Shown piece by piece: positions 1-5,349 of a stretch of 6,661 bases of DNA. The position numbers and the translations under genes are program-made. Source of the DNA: Anaerolineae bacterium. GTDB taxonomy: Bacteria; Chloroflexota; Anaerolineae; UBA1429. Numbering within the stretch: the first letter of the stretch is position 1; each line of letters starts with the position of its first letter. The notes beneath the pieces are model-generated. The model was not told where the DNA came from. It was given only the letters and a program-made list of their open reading frames with translations, and searched no databases. Location of the stretch: the NCBI GenBank assembly GCA_016928125.1, contig JAFGLK010000079.1:1-6661 (forward strand), read 5' to 3'.

Positions 1-32
1 ATCCACTGTGCGATGGCGTGCCCGAGATCCAT
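1..32 (-). CDS. 5' end of a divergent gene, product unknown (partial)
   Basis: On the minus strand an ATG at 32-30 opens a frame reading MDLGHAIAQW and then leaves the window at base 1. Ten full codons are visible. It is preceded by a very purine-rich Shine-Dalgarno stretch (bases 50 down to 39 read GGAGGGAGGGAG on the minus strand) that ends six bases before the ATG. A good minus-strand promoter lies 60-85 bp upstream. These three signals together, not the coding length, support the call. Ten residues are too few to name a family. Its divergent placement beside a catabolic operon would suit a regulator or another gene of the same pathway, but that is inference. Confidence 0.5.
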   Translation of the reverse strand, partial: MDLGHAIAQW

Positions 33-89
33 CGTGTGCTCCCTCCCTCCGCTCCGGCAGAGCATCTACTGGGATCGACGTGCGCTTGC

Positions 90-117
90 ATTCTAACGAA
101 CGCCTGGCCGCTGGCAA
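90..117 (-). promoter_or_regulatory. Sigma-70-like promoter for the divergent minus-strand gene
   Basis: Read on the minus strand, TTGCCA (117-112, five of six to the -35 consensus) is followed after 16 bp by TAGAAT (95-90, five of six to the -10 consensus). Transcription would begin near base 83. That leaves a leader of about 50 nt before the ATG at 32, and the leader includes the purine-rich ribosome binding site. In DNA this GC-rich two good boxes at correct spacing are uncommon, but the assignment is by eye only. Confidence 0.5.
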
Positions 118-170
118 GTGCAAAGAAAGCGTGCCGTCCCCCGGAGGTTGCCCTCACTCTTGCCCTGGAC

Positions 171-211
171 TGCCCGATTTGGGCGCCTGCCCCAAATAGG
201 GCATAATGCCC
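171..211. promoter_or_regulatory. Nested palindromes over the operon promoter, candidate operator
   Basis: Three overlapping inverted repeats sit here: ATTTGGG (177-183) with CCCAAAT (191-197); TGCCC (188-192) with GGGCA (199-203); and GGGCAT (199-204) with ATGCCC (206-211), the last centred on the -10 box. TGCCC boxes occur at 171, 188 and 207, with further copies at 149 and 161. The symmetry covers the promoter spacer and -10 box and lies upstream of the expected start point. It is therefore better explained as a DNA binding site for a dimeric repressor than as an RNA hairpin. The regulator is not identifiable here. Confidence 0.45.
179..207 (+). promoter_or_regulatory. Sigma-70-like promoter of the isomerase-dehydrogenase operon
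   Basis: TTGGGC (179-184, three of six) is followed after exactly 17 bp by CATAAT (202-207, five of six). The start point would be near 213-215, giving a leader of about 33 nt that ends in the GGGGAGAGG ribosome binding site of the gene at 247. The weak -35 box and the overlapping palindromes fit a promoter that is controlled by a regulator. Confidence 0.5.
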
Positions 212-246
212 CAAGTTCCATCACACCACACGACGGGGAGAGGATC

Positions 247-1074
247 ATGATCAAGCTAGGTTGCATGTCGCTGAGCTACAAAGATGAGTTCCGCGCGGGC
301 ACGCTGGACCTGGAGGGCTTTATCGAGCGGGCCTACCAACTGGGGCTCGATGGCATCGACATCCACACCCGCGCCTTTGCCTCCCGCGAGCCGGCCTATC
401 TGCGCGGCATCCGCATGGCGGCGCTACGTCGCGGCCTGGCGCTGTCCTACATCGGCGTGAGCAACGACTTTGGCCGCCCGCAGGAGCAGCTCCCAGGGCA
501 GGTGCAGATGGTGAAAGACTGGGTGGATGTGGCCGCGTTCATGGGCATCCCCCTGGTGCGTATTTTTGCGGCCTGGGTGCGGGGCAACGACACCGAGGAG
601 CAGGTCTGGGCGCGGATGATGCCCTGCCTGCGCGAGGTGGCCGCCTATGGCCAGGAAAAGGGCGTGCTGATCGGCCTACACAATCACAACCACGGCTGCC
701 TGACCGCTACCGGCGAGCAGGTGCTGCGCATCCTGCGCGAGGTGGACAACCCCTACTTTACACACATCCTGGACTGCGGCCAGTACATCGGCTCGCCCGG
801 CGCGTCGGGCGCGGAGGGCGTGGAGGACCCCACGCTCGACTTTTACGGCAGCATCGCCCTCACGGCACCCCATGCGGTGCACGTGCGGGCCAAGATCTAC
901 CGCATCCAGAGTGGCGTCGAGGTCTGGATCGACTATCCGCGCATCTTGGAGATCCTGCGCGGCGTGGGCTACAATGGATGGATGTCCATCGTCTATGAGG
1001 GCCAGGCGGTCGAGCCCGAGGCCAGCGCTGTGCCCAAGGCGGTCAGCTACCTGCGCGGCCTGCTCGCCGGCTGA
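247..1074 (+). CDS. Sugar phosphate isomerase/epimerase-like TIM-barrel protein
   Basis: A 275-residue protein of the xylose isomerase-like TIM-barrel superfamily (AP endonuclease 2 fold; relatives include IolE, IolI and tagatose epimerases). The family isomerises, epimerises or dehydrates sugars and inositols in the cytoplasm with a divalent metal. Visible marks are the N-terminal strand MIKLGCMSLSY, GLDGIDIH (33-40), GLHNHNHG (143-150), HILDCGQY (173-180, Asp176 a likely metal ligand), VHVRAK (211-216, His212) and IVYEG (248-252, Glu251). The first metal ligand, usually Glu in an ENH motif, is replaced by His145. The length is normal for the family. The ATG at 247 was chosen because GGGGAGAGG lies just upstream. 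An upstream extension to 118 would run through the promoter and encodes an unlikely Arg/Pro-rich leader. It forms an operon with the dehydrogenase 20 bp downstream. The substrate is unknown. Confidence 0.88.
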   Translation: MIKLGCMSLSYKDEFRAGTLDLEGFIERAYQLGLDGIDIHTRAFASREPAYLRGIRMAALRRGLALSYIGVSNDFGRPQEQLPGQVQMVKDWVDVAAFMGIPLVRIFAAWVRGNDTEEQVWARMMPCLREVAAYGQEKGVLIGLHNHNHGCLTATGEQVLRILREVDNPYFTHILDCGQYIGSPGASGAEGVEDPTLDFYGSIALTAPHAVHVRAKIYRIQSGVEVWIDYPRILEILRGVGYNGWMSIVYEGQAVEPEASAVPKAVSYLRGLLAG

Positions 1075-1094
1075 GCACACCTTGGAGGGGCACC

Positions 1095-2354
1095 ATGCAA
1101 GCAATCGAACTAGCCCTCCTGGGCGCCGGCAACCGCGGTACCTTTGCCTATGGCCGCTATGCTGAGTTGAATCCCCATCAGGTCCGCTTTGTGGCCGTGG
1201 CCGAGCCCGATGACGCCCGGCGCGAGCGTTTTGCCCGGCGGCACGCCATCCCGCCCGAGCGGCAGTTTCGGGACTGGGAGGCGCTGCTGGCCGAGCCGCA
1301 GCTCGCGCCAGCGCTGCTGAACACGACGATGGATCGCACGCATGTGCCCTCGACGCTGGCGGCGCTGGGGCGCGGCTATCACGTGTTGCTGGAAAAGCCC
1401 ATGGCCACCGATCCGGCCGCCTGCGTGCGGCTGGTGCAGGCCGCCGAGGCCACCGGTCGCATCTTGCAGATCTGCCACGTGATGCGCTACACCCGCTTCT
1501 GGAGCACACTCCACGACATCGTCCAGTCGGGCAGGCTGGGCGACGTGATTACAGTCGAGCACCGCGAGAACGTGGCCTGCTGGCACATGGCCCACTCGTT
1601 CGTGCGCGGCAACTGGGGCAGCAGCGCGGCCAGTGCGCCCATGATCCTGGCCAAGTGCTGCCACGACATGGATATCCTCTACTGGATCCTGGGCTCCCCT
1701 GTGCGGCGGCTGTCATCCTTCGGGCGGCTGTCGCACCTGCGCCCCGAGCACGCGCCGCCCGGCGCACCCGCGCGTTGCACCGATGGCTGCCCGGCCGAGG
1801 CGTCCTGTCCCTACTTCGCCCCACGGCTCTACCTGGGAGAACACACCGGCTGGCCGGTGAATGTGATCTCGCTGGACCTGAGCGTGGAGGGGCGCATGCA
1901 GGCCCTGCGCGAGGGACCCTATGGCCGCTGCGTGTTCCGCTGCGACAATGACGTGGTCGACCATCAGGTGGTCAACATGGAGCTGGAGAGCGACGTGACC
2001 GTGGCCTTTTGCATGCAGGGCCACTCGCACAACAATGTGCGCACCATGCGTTACGACGGCACGCGCGCCACCCTGCGCGCCAGCGAGGAGAGCGACGAGA
2101 TCGCCATCTACGATCACCTGACCGGCGCCGAGGAGCTGATCCGGCCTGGTCGCGTCAGCGGGGGACACGGGGGTGGCGACACGGGGCTGATGAATGCCTT
2201 CCTGGCCGCCCTGCGCGGCGAGGGCGTGGCGATGACCAGCGCACGCGCGTCGCTGGAGAGCCACCTGATGGCCTTTGCGGCCGAGAAGGCGCGCGTAGAG
2301 GGCGTCATCGTGGATATGTCGGCCTACCGGCAGGAGGCAGAGGCGCACGCTTAG
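1095..2354 (+). CDS. Gfo/Idh/MocA family NAD(P)-dependent oxidoreductase
   Basis: A 419-residue cytoplasmic dehydrogenase of the glucose-fructose oxidoreductase / inositol dehydrogenase / MocA family, which oxidises or reduces hydroxyls of sugars and inositols. An N-terminal Rossmann fold carries GAGNRG (10-15), and the family's EKP signature follows at 100-102 (LLEKPMA). The C-terminal domain carries AKCCHDMD (186-193), matching the family's H-D-x-D active-site stretch. A cysteine-rich insert, C228-x3-C232-x5-C238-P, and later C279 and C283 in GRCVFRCDNDVVDH, mark a longer subfamily than classical 330-350 residue members and may hold a structural metal. The ATG at 1095 has GGAGGGG four bases upstream. 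It sits 20 bp after the isomerase gene and so is probably cotranscribed, suggesting consecutive steps on one sugar or polyol. The substrate cannot be deduced. Confidence 0.93.
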   Translation: MQAIELALLGAGNRGTFAYGRYAELNPHQVRFVAVAEPDDARRERFARRHAIPPERQFRDWEALLAEPQLAPALLNTTMDRTHVPSTLAALGRGYHVLLEKPMATDPAACVRLVQAAEATGRILQICHVMRYTRFWSTLHDIVQSGRLGDVITVEHRENVACWHMAHSFVRGNWGSSAASAPMILAKCCHDMDILYWILGSPVRRLSSFGRLSHLRPEHAPPGAPARCTDGCPAEASCPYFAPRLYLGEHTGWPVNVISLDLSVEGRMQALREGPYGRCVFRCDNDVVDHQVVNMELESDVTVAFCMQGHSHNNVRTMRYDGTRATLRASEESDEIAIYDHLTGAEELIRPGRVSGGHGGGDTGLMNAFLAALRGEGVAMTSARASLESHLMAFAAEKARVEGVIVDMSAYRQEAEAHA

Positions 2355-2362
2355 CCTGACGT

Positions 2363-2449
2363 GCGGCGGCGGCCACCGCTTTCCGCTGGCGTGGCTATGT
2401 GGATCTGGATCTCGGCGCTCCTTCTTGGAGTGCGGTGGGTTGCCGCCGC
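2363..2449. terminator. Hairpin-rich region between convergent genes, possible bidirectional terminator
   Basis: Between the two convergent stop codons lie GCGGCGGC (2363-2370) pairing with GCCGCCGC (2442-2449), GCCAC (2372-2376) pairing with GTGGC (2391-2395), and GCGCTCC (2415-2421) pairing with GGAGTGC (2427-2433) around a five-base loop. The position suits termination from both sides. None is followed by a T-run on either strand, so a classical intrinsic terminator is not demonstrated. Confidence 0.3.
2401..2421 (+). repeat. Copy A of a diverged 21-bp intergenic repeat
   Basis: This stretch contains CTGGATCTCGGCGCTCC and matches copy B at 2471-2491 in 17 of 21 positions, in the same orientation and 70 bp away. 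It is embedded in the convergent intergenic space and is followed by its own small hairpin (2415-2433). It may belong to a dispersed repeat family of this genome. That cannot be tested from one window. Confidence 0.5.
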
Positions 2450-2455
2450 TTTGGG

Positions 2456-3868
2456 CTAGACTGGCCGTGCCGAGCTGGAGCTCGGCGTTCCAACCTGCTC
2501 CCGCCGCCCGCGCGCCAGGGACACAAAGATGCCCAGCACGCAGAATCCCGCCGAGATGCCAAAGGTGGTCTTGACGCTGGCCAGGAATTGGGGATAGTAG
2601 TCCGGCGTGATCGCCACCCGCCCCATGTAGAGCGCAAACAGGAGCAGCGCCAGCCCCATGGCCAGCATCTGCCCGAACGTCCGCATGGTGGACATCAGCC
2701 CCGAGGCCACCCCATAGTAGCGCCGCTCCACGGCGCCCATGATGGCGCTGGCATTGGGCGAGGAAAAGAAGGCAAAGCCCAACCCCAGCAGTAAGAGGCA
2801 GACGATCACATAGCTCAGAGAGCTGGCCGGCCCCAGCAGCGCCAGCAGTGTCAGGCCGAGGGCCGTGATCGCCATGCCGATGCTCGCCACGACCCGCGGC
2901 TCGGTGCGGTCCGATAGGCGTCCCGCCAGCGGCGAGAGCAGCGCCTGCACGATCGGCTGGGCGATCAGCACCGTGCCCGCCTGCTTGGGCGTGAGGCTCC
3001 CGATGTACTGGAGGTATAGGCTGAGCAGGAAGGCCACCGCAGCGGTGGCGCCATAGTTGATCAGCGCCGCCAGGCTGGAGAAGGCGAATACGCGGTTTTG
3101 CCGGAAGAGCTCCAGGTCGAGCACCGGGCGGTCCACACGCCGTTCCCACCACAGGAAGACAACGCCCGCCGCCAACCCGAGCGCGATCAGCCAGCCGCCC
3201 AAGGCCTCGGGCAGCCGCGAGAAGCCGTACATCAGGGCCACGACCGCCACGCCGTACACCAGCGAGCCGCGCAGATCGAACGACTCCCCGGCGGCGCCGG
3301 CCCACTCGGCGCGCAGGCTCCAGACGGTGTAGATGAGGGCCGCCAGGCTCAGCGGCACGCTCAGCAAAAAGATGCTGCGCCAGCCGAGTTGCTCCACCAG
3401 AACGCCCCCGATGAACGGCCCGATGGAGAGCCCCGTGTAGACCGCGGCCGAGTTGAAGCCCAACACCCTCCCGCGGTCGCTGGCCGGGTAGACCGAAGTC
3501 AAGATCGCCACACCGGTCCCAAAGATCATCGCCGCGCCCACCCCCTGGGCGGCCCGGAAGGCGATCACCAGCGCCGCCGAGTTCGCGAGCCCGATCAACA
3601 GCGAGGTGGCCGCGTAGAGGCCCAGGCCCACGCTAAAGACCCGTTTGCGTCCCAGGATATCGCTCAGCCGCCCAAAGGGCACCAGGAATACCCCCGCCGC
3701 CAGACTGTAGGCGGTAGCGACCCAGCCTAGCAGTACGGCGTCCATCCCGAACTCGGCCCCGATGCGCGGCAGAGCCACGTTCACGGTCGAGCTCATCAAC
3801 GGCGTGACGAACGACGACAACATGGCGGCCACAAAGGCCGCCCGGCGGATCGAGGCCGACTGCTCCAT
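2456..3868 (-). CDS. MFS transporter, drug-efflux (DHA2/EmrB-like) type
   Basis: A 470-residue inner-membrane secondary transporter of the major facilitator superfamily, probably a proton-driven exporter. After a short cytoplasmic N-terminus, the first helix carries MSSTVNVALP (25-34), like the DHA2 family's first-helix motif but without its usual Asp. MFS motif A is GRLSDILGRKR (66-76), with a degenerate second copy GRLSDRTEPR (316-325) in the second half. The motif C-like GLSIGPFIGG lies at 146-155. Many hydrophobic segments follow, and the length suits 12-14 helices. The start at 3868 has AGAGGTG four bases upstream. An upstream extension to 3991 would cross the promoter. The last residues, TPSSSSARPV, come partly from repeat copy B. 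The gene is divergent from the reductase gene and convergent with the dehydrogenase. The substrate is unknown; a sugar or metabolite exporter remains possible. Confidence 0.9.
   Translation of the reverse strand: MEQSASIRRAAFVAAMLSSFVTPLMSSTVNVALPRIGAEFGMDAVLLGWVATAYSLAAGVFLVPFGRLSDILGRKRVFSVGLGLYAATSLLIGLANSAALVIAFRAAQGVGAAMIFGTGVAILTSVYPASDRGRVLGFNSAAVYTGLSIGPFIGGVLVEQLGWRSIFLLSVPLSLAALIYTVWSLRAEWAGAAGESFDLRGSLVYGVAVVALMYGFSRLPEALGGWLIALGLAAGVVFLWWERRVDRPVLDLELFRQNRVFAFSSLAALINYGATAAVAFLLSLYLQYIGSLTPKQAGTVLIAQPIVQALLSPLAGRLSDRTEPRVVASIGMAITALGLTLLALLGPASSLSYVIVCLLLLGLGFAFFSSPNASAIMGAVERRYYGVASGLMSTMRTFGQMLAMGLALLLFALYMGRVAITPDYYPQFLASVKTTFGISAGFCVLGIFVSLARGRREQVGTPSSSSARPV
2469..2491 (+). 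repeat. Copy B of the repeat, with an 8-bp stem palindrome
   Basis: This copy holds a perfect palindrome, GCCGAGCT-GG-AGCTCGGC (2469-2486), followed by GTTCC, and matches copy A over 2471-2491. Unlike copy A it lies inside the reading frame of the minus-strand transporter, where it encodes the Gly-Thr-Pro-Ser-Ser-Ser-Ser-Ala segment near the C-terminus. Confidence 0.55.
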
Positions 3869-3921
3869 GAAACACCTCTGGGGCAAAGGGTGATGATCGG
3901 GCTCCAGGGCACGTGGCGTGA

Positions 3922-3949
3922 AGTCTAGCCCGAGCCGCAGAGGTGTCAA
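3922..3949 (-). promoter_or_regulatory. Promoter of the MFS transporter gene
   Basis: On the minus strand a perfect -35 box TTGACA (3949-3944) is followed after 16 bp by TAGACT (3927-3922, four of six to the -10 consensus). Transcription would start near 3915, about 47 nt before the ATG, and the leader includes the AGAGGTG ribosome binding site. The exact -35 match makes this one of the more convincing promoters in the window. Confidence 0.55.
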
Positions 3950-3957
3950 GTTACACC
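3942..3957. promoter_or_regulatory. Palindrome over the MFS -35 box, candidate operator
   Basis: GGTGT (3942-3946) and ACACC (3953-3957) form a perfect inverted repeat with a 6-bp spacer, overlapping the TTGACA box. A repressor dimer bound here would block the transporter promoter and could also affect the opposing reductase promoter 17 bp away. Efflux genes are often controlled this way by TetR- or MarR-type regulators. No such regulator gene is in the window, so the identity is inference. Confidence 0.4.
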
Positions 3958-3973
3958 CCGACCGGTGTTGCGG

Positions 3974-4002
3974 TTGCGCCCCGAACTGCACGACGCTATA
4001 CT
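3974..4002 (+). promoter_or_regulatory. Promoter of the aldo/keto reductase gene
   Basis: TTGCGC (3974-3979, three of six) and TATACT (3997-4002, five of six) are separated by exactly 17 bp. Transcription would begin near 4009, leaving a leader of about 55 nt before the ATG at 4064. The -35 box is weak, so expression may be low or need an activator. Confidence 0.45.
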
Positions 4003-4063
4003 CCGCAGCCAGGCGTGTGCGCTGGCAGACACGGCGAGTTGGATCGCGGCGGAGGGATGCGAC

Positions 4064-5155
4064 ATGCAGACACGACCGTTGGGCAACACGGGCGCGCGCG
4101 TCACGGGCATCGGGCTGGGCTGCGCCCCGATGATGGGCCTGCCGCTGCGCGACGGGGTGCGCCTGGTCGAGCGCGCGCTCGAGTTGGGGCTGACCTACAT
4201 CGACACCGCCCGCTCGTACGGGGAGACCGAGGTGATGGTCGGGCAGGCGCTACGCGGGCATCCGCGCGAGCGGGTGTTCCTGTCGACCAAGACCGGCGCC
4301 AGCACCCGCGAGGAAGCCTGGCGCAGCCTGCTCCAGTCTCTGGAGCGCCTCCAGGTCGACTATGTCGACAACCTGCATCTGCACAACGTCACCCGTCCCG
4401 AGGATCTGGATCGACGTACAGGCCCAGGCGGCGCGCTTGAGGCGCTGATCGAGGCCCGCGACCAGGGGTTGGTACGCCATCTGGGCGCAACCGCCCACAC
4501 CAGCCGCGCCTTGCTCGACGCGCTCGAGCGCTTTCCCTTTGAGGTGATCCTGGTGCCGCTGAATATCGTCGAGCGAGAGCCTCTGCGCCAGCTCATCCCC
4601 CTCTGCATCCAGCGTGGGGTCGGAGTCACGGTCATGAAGCCGGTGGCGACCGGCCTCCTCCCTGGGGGCTTGGCGCTCAAGTGGCTGCTGAACCAGCCCA
4701 TCGCCGCGGCGGTGCCCGGCGCGGTGACGCTGGAGGAACTGGAGCTGGACGCCGCCGTGTGCGCCCTCGACGATGTGGCCCTCAGCCCCAACGAAGAGAC
4801 CCAGGTAGAGCGCCTGCGCCAGGAGCTAGAGCATGTGCGCTGTCGCATCTGCGGCGAGTGCCTGCCCTGCCCGCAGGGACTGAACATCCACTATGAGCTC
4901 GGCAGCGATACGATGTACGACACCTATCGCACCTTGGGGCGCGAGGCCTTTGCGGCCAAGGCCTGGTCCGCCAGCGCCATCGCCGCCGATCTCAAGGAGA
5001 AACAGGAGCTGGTCGCCACCATCCAGGGATGCGATGCATGTCGCGCGTGCGAGGCGCGCTGCCCCTACGGCCTGCATCCGGTGGAGATGCTGCAGGCACT
5101 GCTTCCGGCGTTGCACGACATGATTGGGATCTATACGGAACGTCTGCATGCCTGA
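4064..5155 (+). CDS. Aldo/keto reductase with C-terminal 4Fe-4S ferredoxin-like domain
   Basis: A 363-residue cytoplasmic oxidoreductase. Residues 1 to about 250 form an aldo/keto reductase barrel with the full catalytic tetrad visible: Asp47 and Tyr52 in YIDTARSYG, Lys76 in FLSTKTG, and His107 in DNLHLHN. The C-terminal part has two cysteine groups, C260-x2-C263-x2-C266-x2-C269-P and C323-x2-C326-x2-C329-x3-C333-P, which would ligate one or two 4Fe-4S clusters. Such fused reductases are a known family. The iron-sulfur part suggests electron transfer with ferredoxin or another redox partner in place of, or beside, NAD(P)H. The ATG at 4064 was chosen for GGAGGGA six bases upstream. A GTG start at 3965 would lie inside the promoter. 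The barrel is somewhat compact between residues 165 and 225. The substrate is unknown. Confidence 0.92.
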   Translation: MQTRPLGNTGARVTGIGLGCAPMMGLPLRDGVRLVERALELGLTYIDTARSYGETEVMVGQALRGHPRERVFLSTKTGASTREEAWRSLLQSLERLQVDYVDNLHLHNVTRPEDLDRRTGPGGALEALIEARDQGLVRHLGATAHTSRALLDALERFPFEVILVPLNIVEREPLRQLIPLCIQRGVGVTVMKPVATGLLPGGLALKWLLNQPIAAAVPGAVTLEELELDAAVCALDDVALSPNEETQVERLRQELEHVRCRICGECLPCPQGLNIHYELGSDTMYDTYRTLGREAFAAKAWSASAIAADLKEKQELVATIQGCDACRACEARCPYGLHPVEMLQALLPALHDMIGIYTERLHA

Positions 5156-5297
5156 CGGGCTCGAGCACCACTCGCGCCGTCGCATGATCGAGATGGAGGT
5201 GCCCATGTCGTTCCACAGCCCGCCCCGATCCGCCCTGCGAGAGGCTTACGCCGGCGCCATCGGCCAGCCGCGCCACGCCGGTCTGTTGGCCGTATGA
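5148..5297 (+). CDS. Small ORF of unknown function, 49 or 30 residues
   Basis: An open frame starts with an ATG overlapping the last codons of the reductase gene (5148) and ends at TGA 5295-5297, giving 49 residues. An internal ATG at 5205 has a better start signal: GGAGGTG (5195-5201) with five bases between GGAGG and the ATG. It would give a 30-residue peptide beginning MSFHSPPRSALREAY. It has no membrane segment, no cysteine and no motif I recognise. It could be a real small protein, a leader peptide for the cyclase gene 50 bp downstream, or the remnant of a gene lost by deletion. The strong ribosome binding site is the only solid evidence. Confidence 0.3.
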   Translation: MPDGLEHHSRRRMIEMEVPMSFHSPPRSALREAYAGAIGQPRHAGLLAV

Positions 5298-5349
5298 TCC
5301 GCTTGCCCTGAGCACGCGGCCCTGTGGGACGAAAGGAGCGAACATCGCC

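Noticed and set aside
118..246. Longer start for the isomerase gene
   Set aside because: The extension crosses the promoter and palindromes and encodes an Arg/Pro-rich leader; the ATG at 247 has the ribosome binding site.
676..1509. A 277-codon open frame on the minus strand
   Set aside because: It is antisense to the isomerase and dehydrogenase genes, with low-complexity Arg/Ala/Pro composition and no supporting start signal.
2363..2491. CRISPR-like or insertion-sequence interpretation of the repeat pair
   Set aside because: Only two imperfect copies, no regular spacers, no terminal inverted repeats and no transposase.
1713..3305. A 530-codon open frame on the minus strand
   Set aside because: It runs antisense to the dehydrogenase, then overlaps the transporter gene in another frame. 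Its translation is Arg/Ala/Gly-rich with no family motif, as expected for a shadow frame in GC-rich DNA.
3098..3730. A 210-codon open frame on the plus strand inside the transporter region
   Set aside because: It is antisense to clear MFS motifs and very rich in Gln, Arg, Pro and Ala; a shadow frame.
3869..3991. Longer N-terminus for the MFS transporter
   Set aside because: It would run through the TTGACA promoter, and the ATG at 3868 has AGAGGTG at ideal spacing.
3965..4063. Longer GTG start for the aldo/keto reductase
   Set aside because: It would lie upstream of the -10 box TATACT. The family N-terminus matches the ATG at 4064, which has GGAGGGA upstream.
5251..5281. CCGGCG and CGCCGG pairing as a terminator after the reductase gene
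   Set aside because: A six-base stem with a 19-base loop and no T-run; expected by chance in GC-rich DNA.
5293..5298. TATGAT as a -10 box for the cyclase operon
   Set aside because: No acceptable -35 box lies 16-18 bp upstream and there is no extended -10 TGn, so it was not listed as a promoter.
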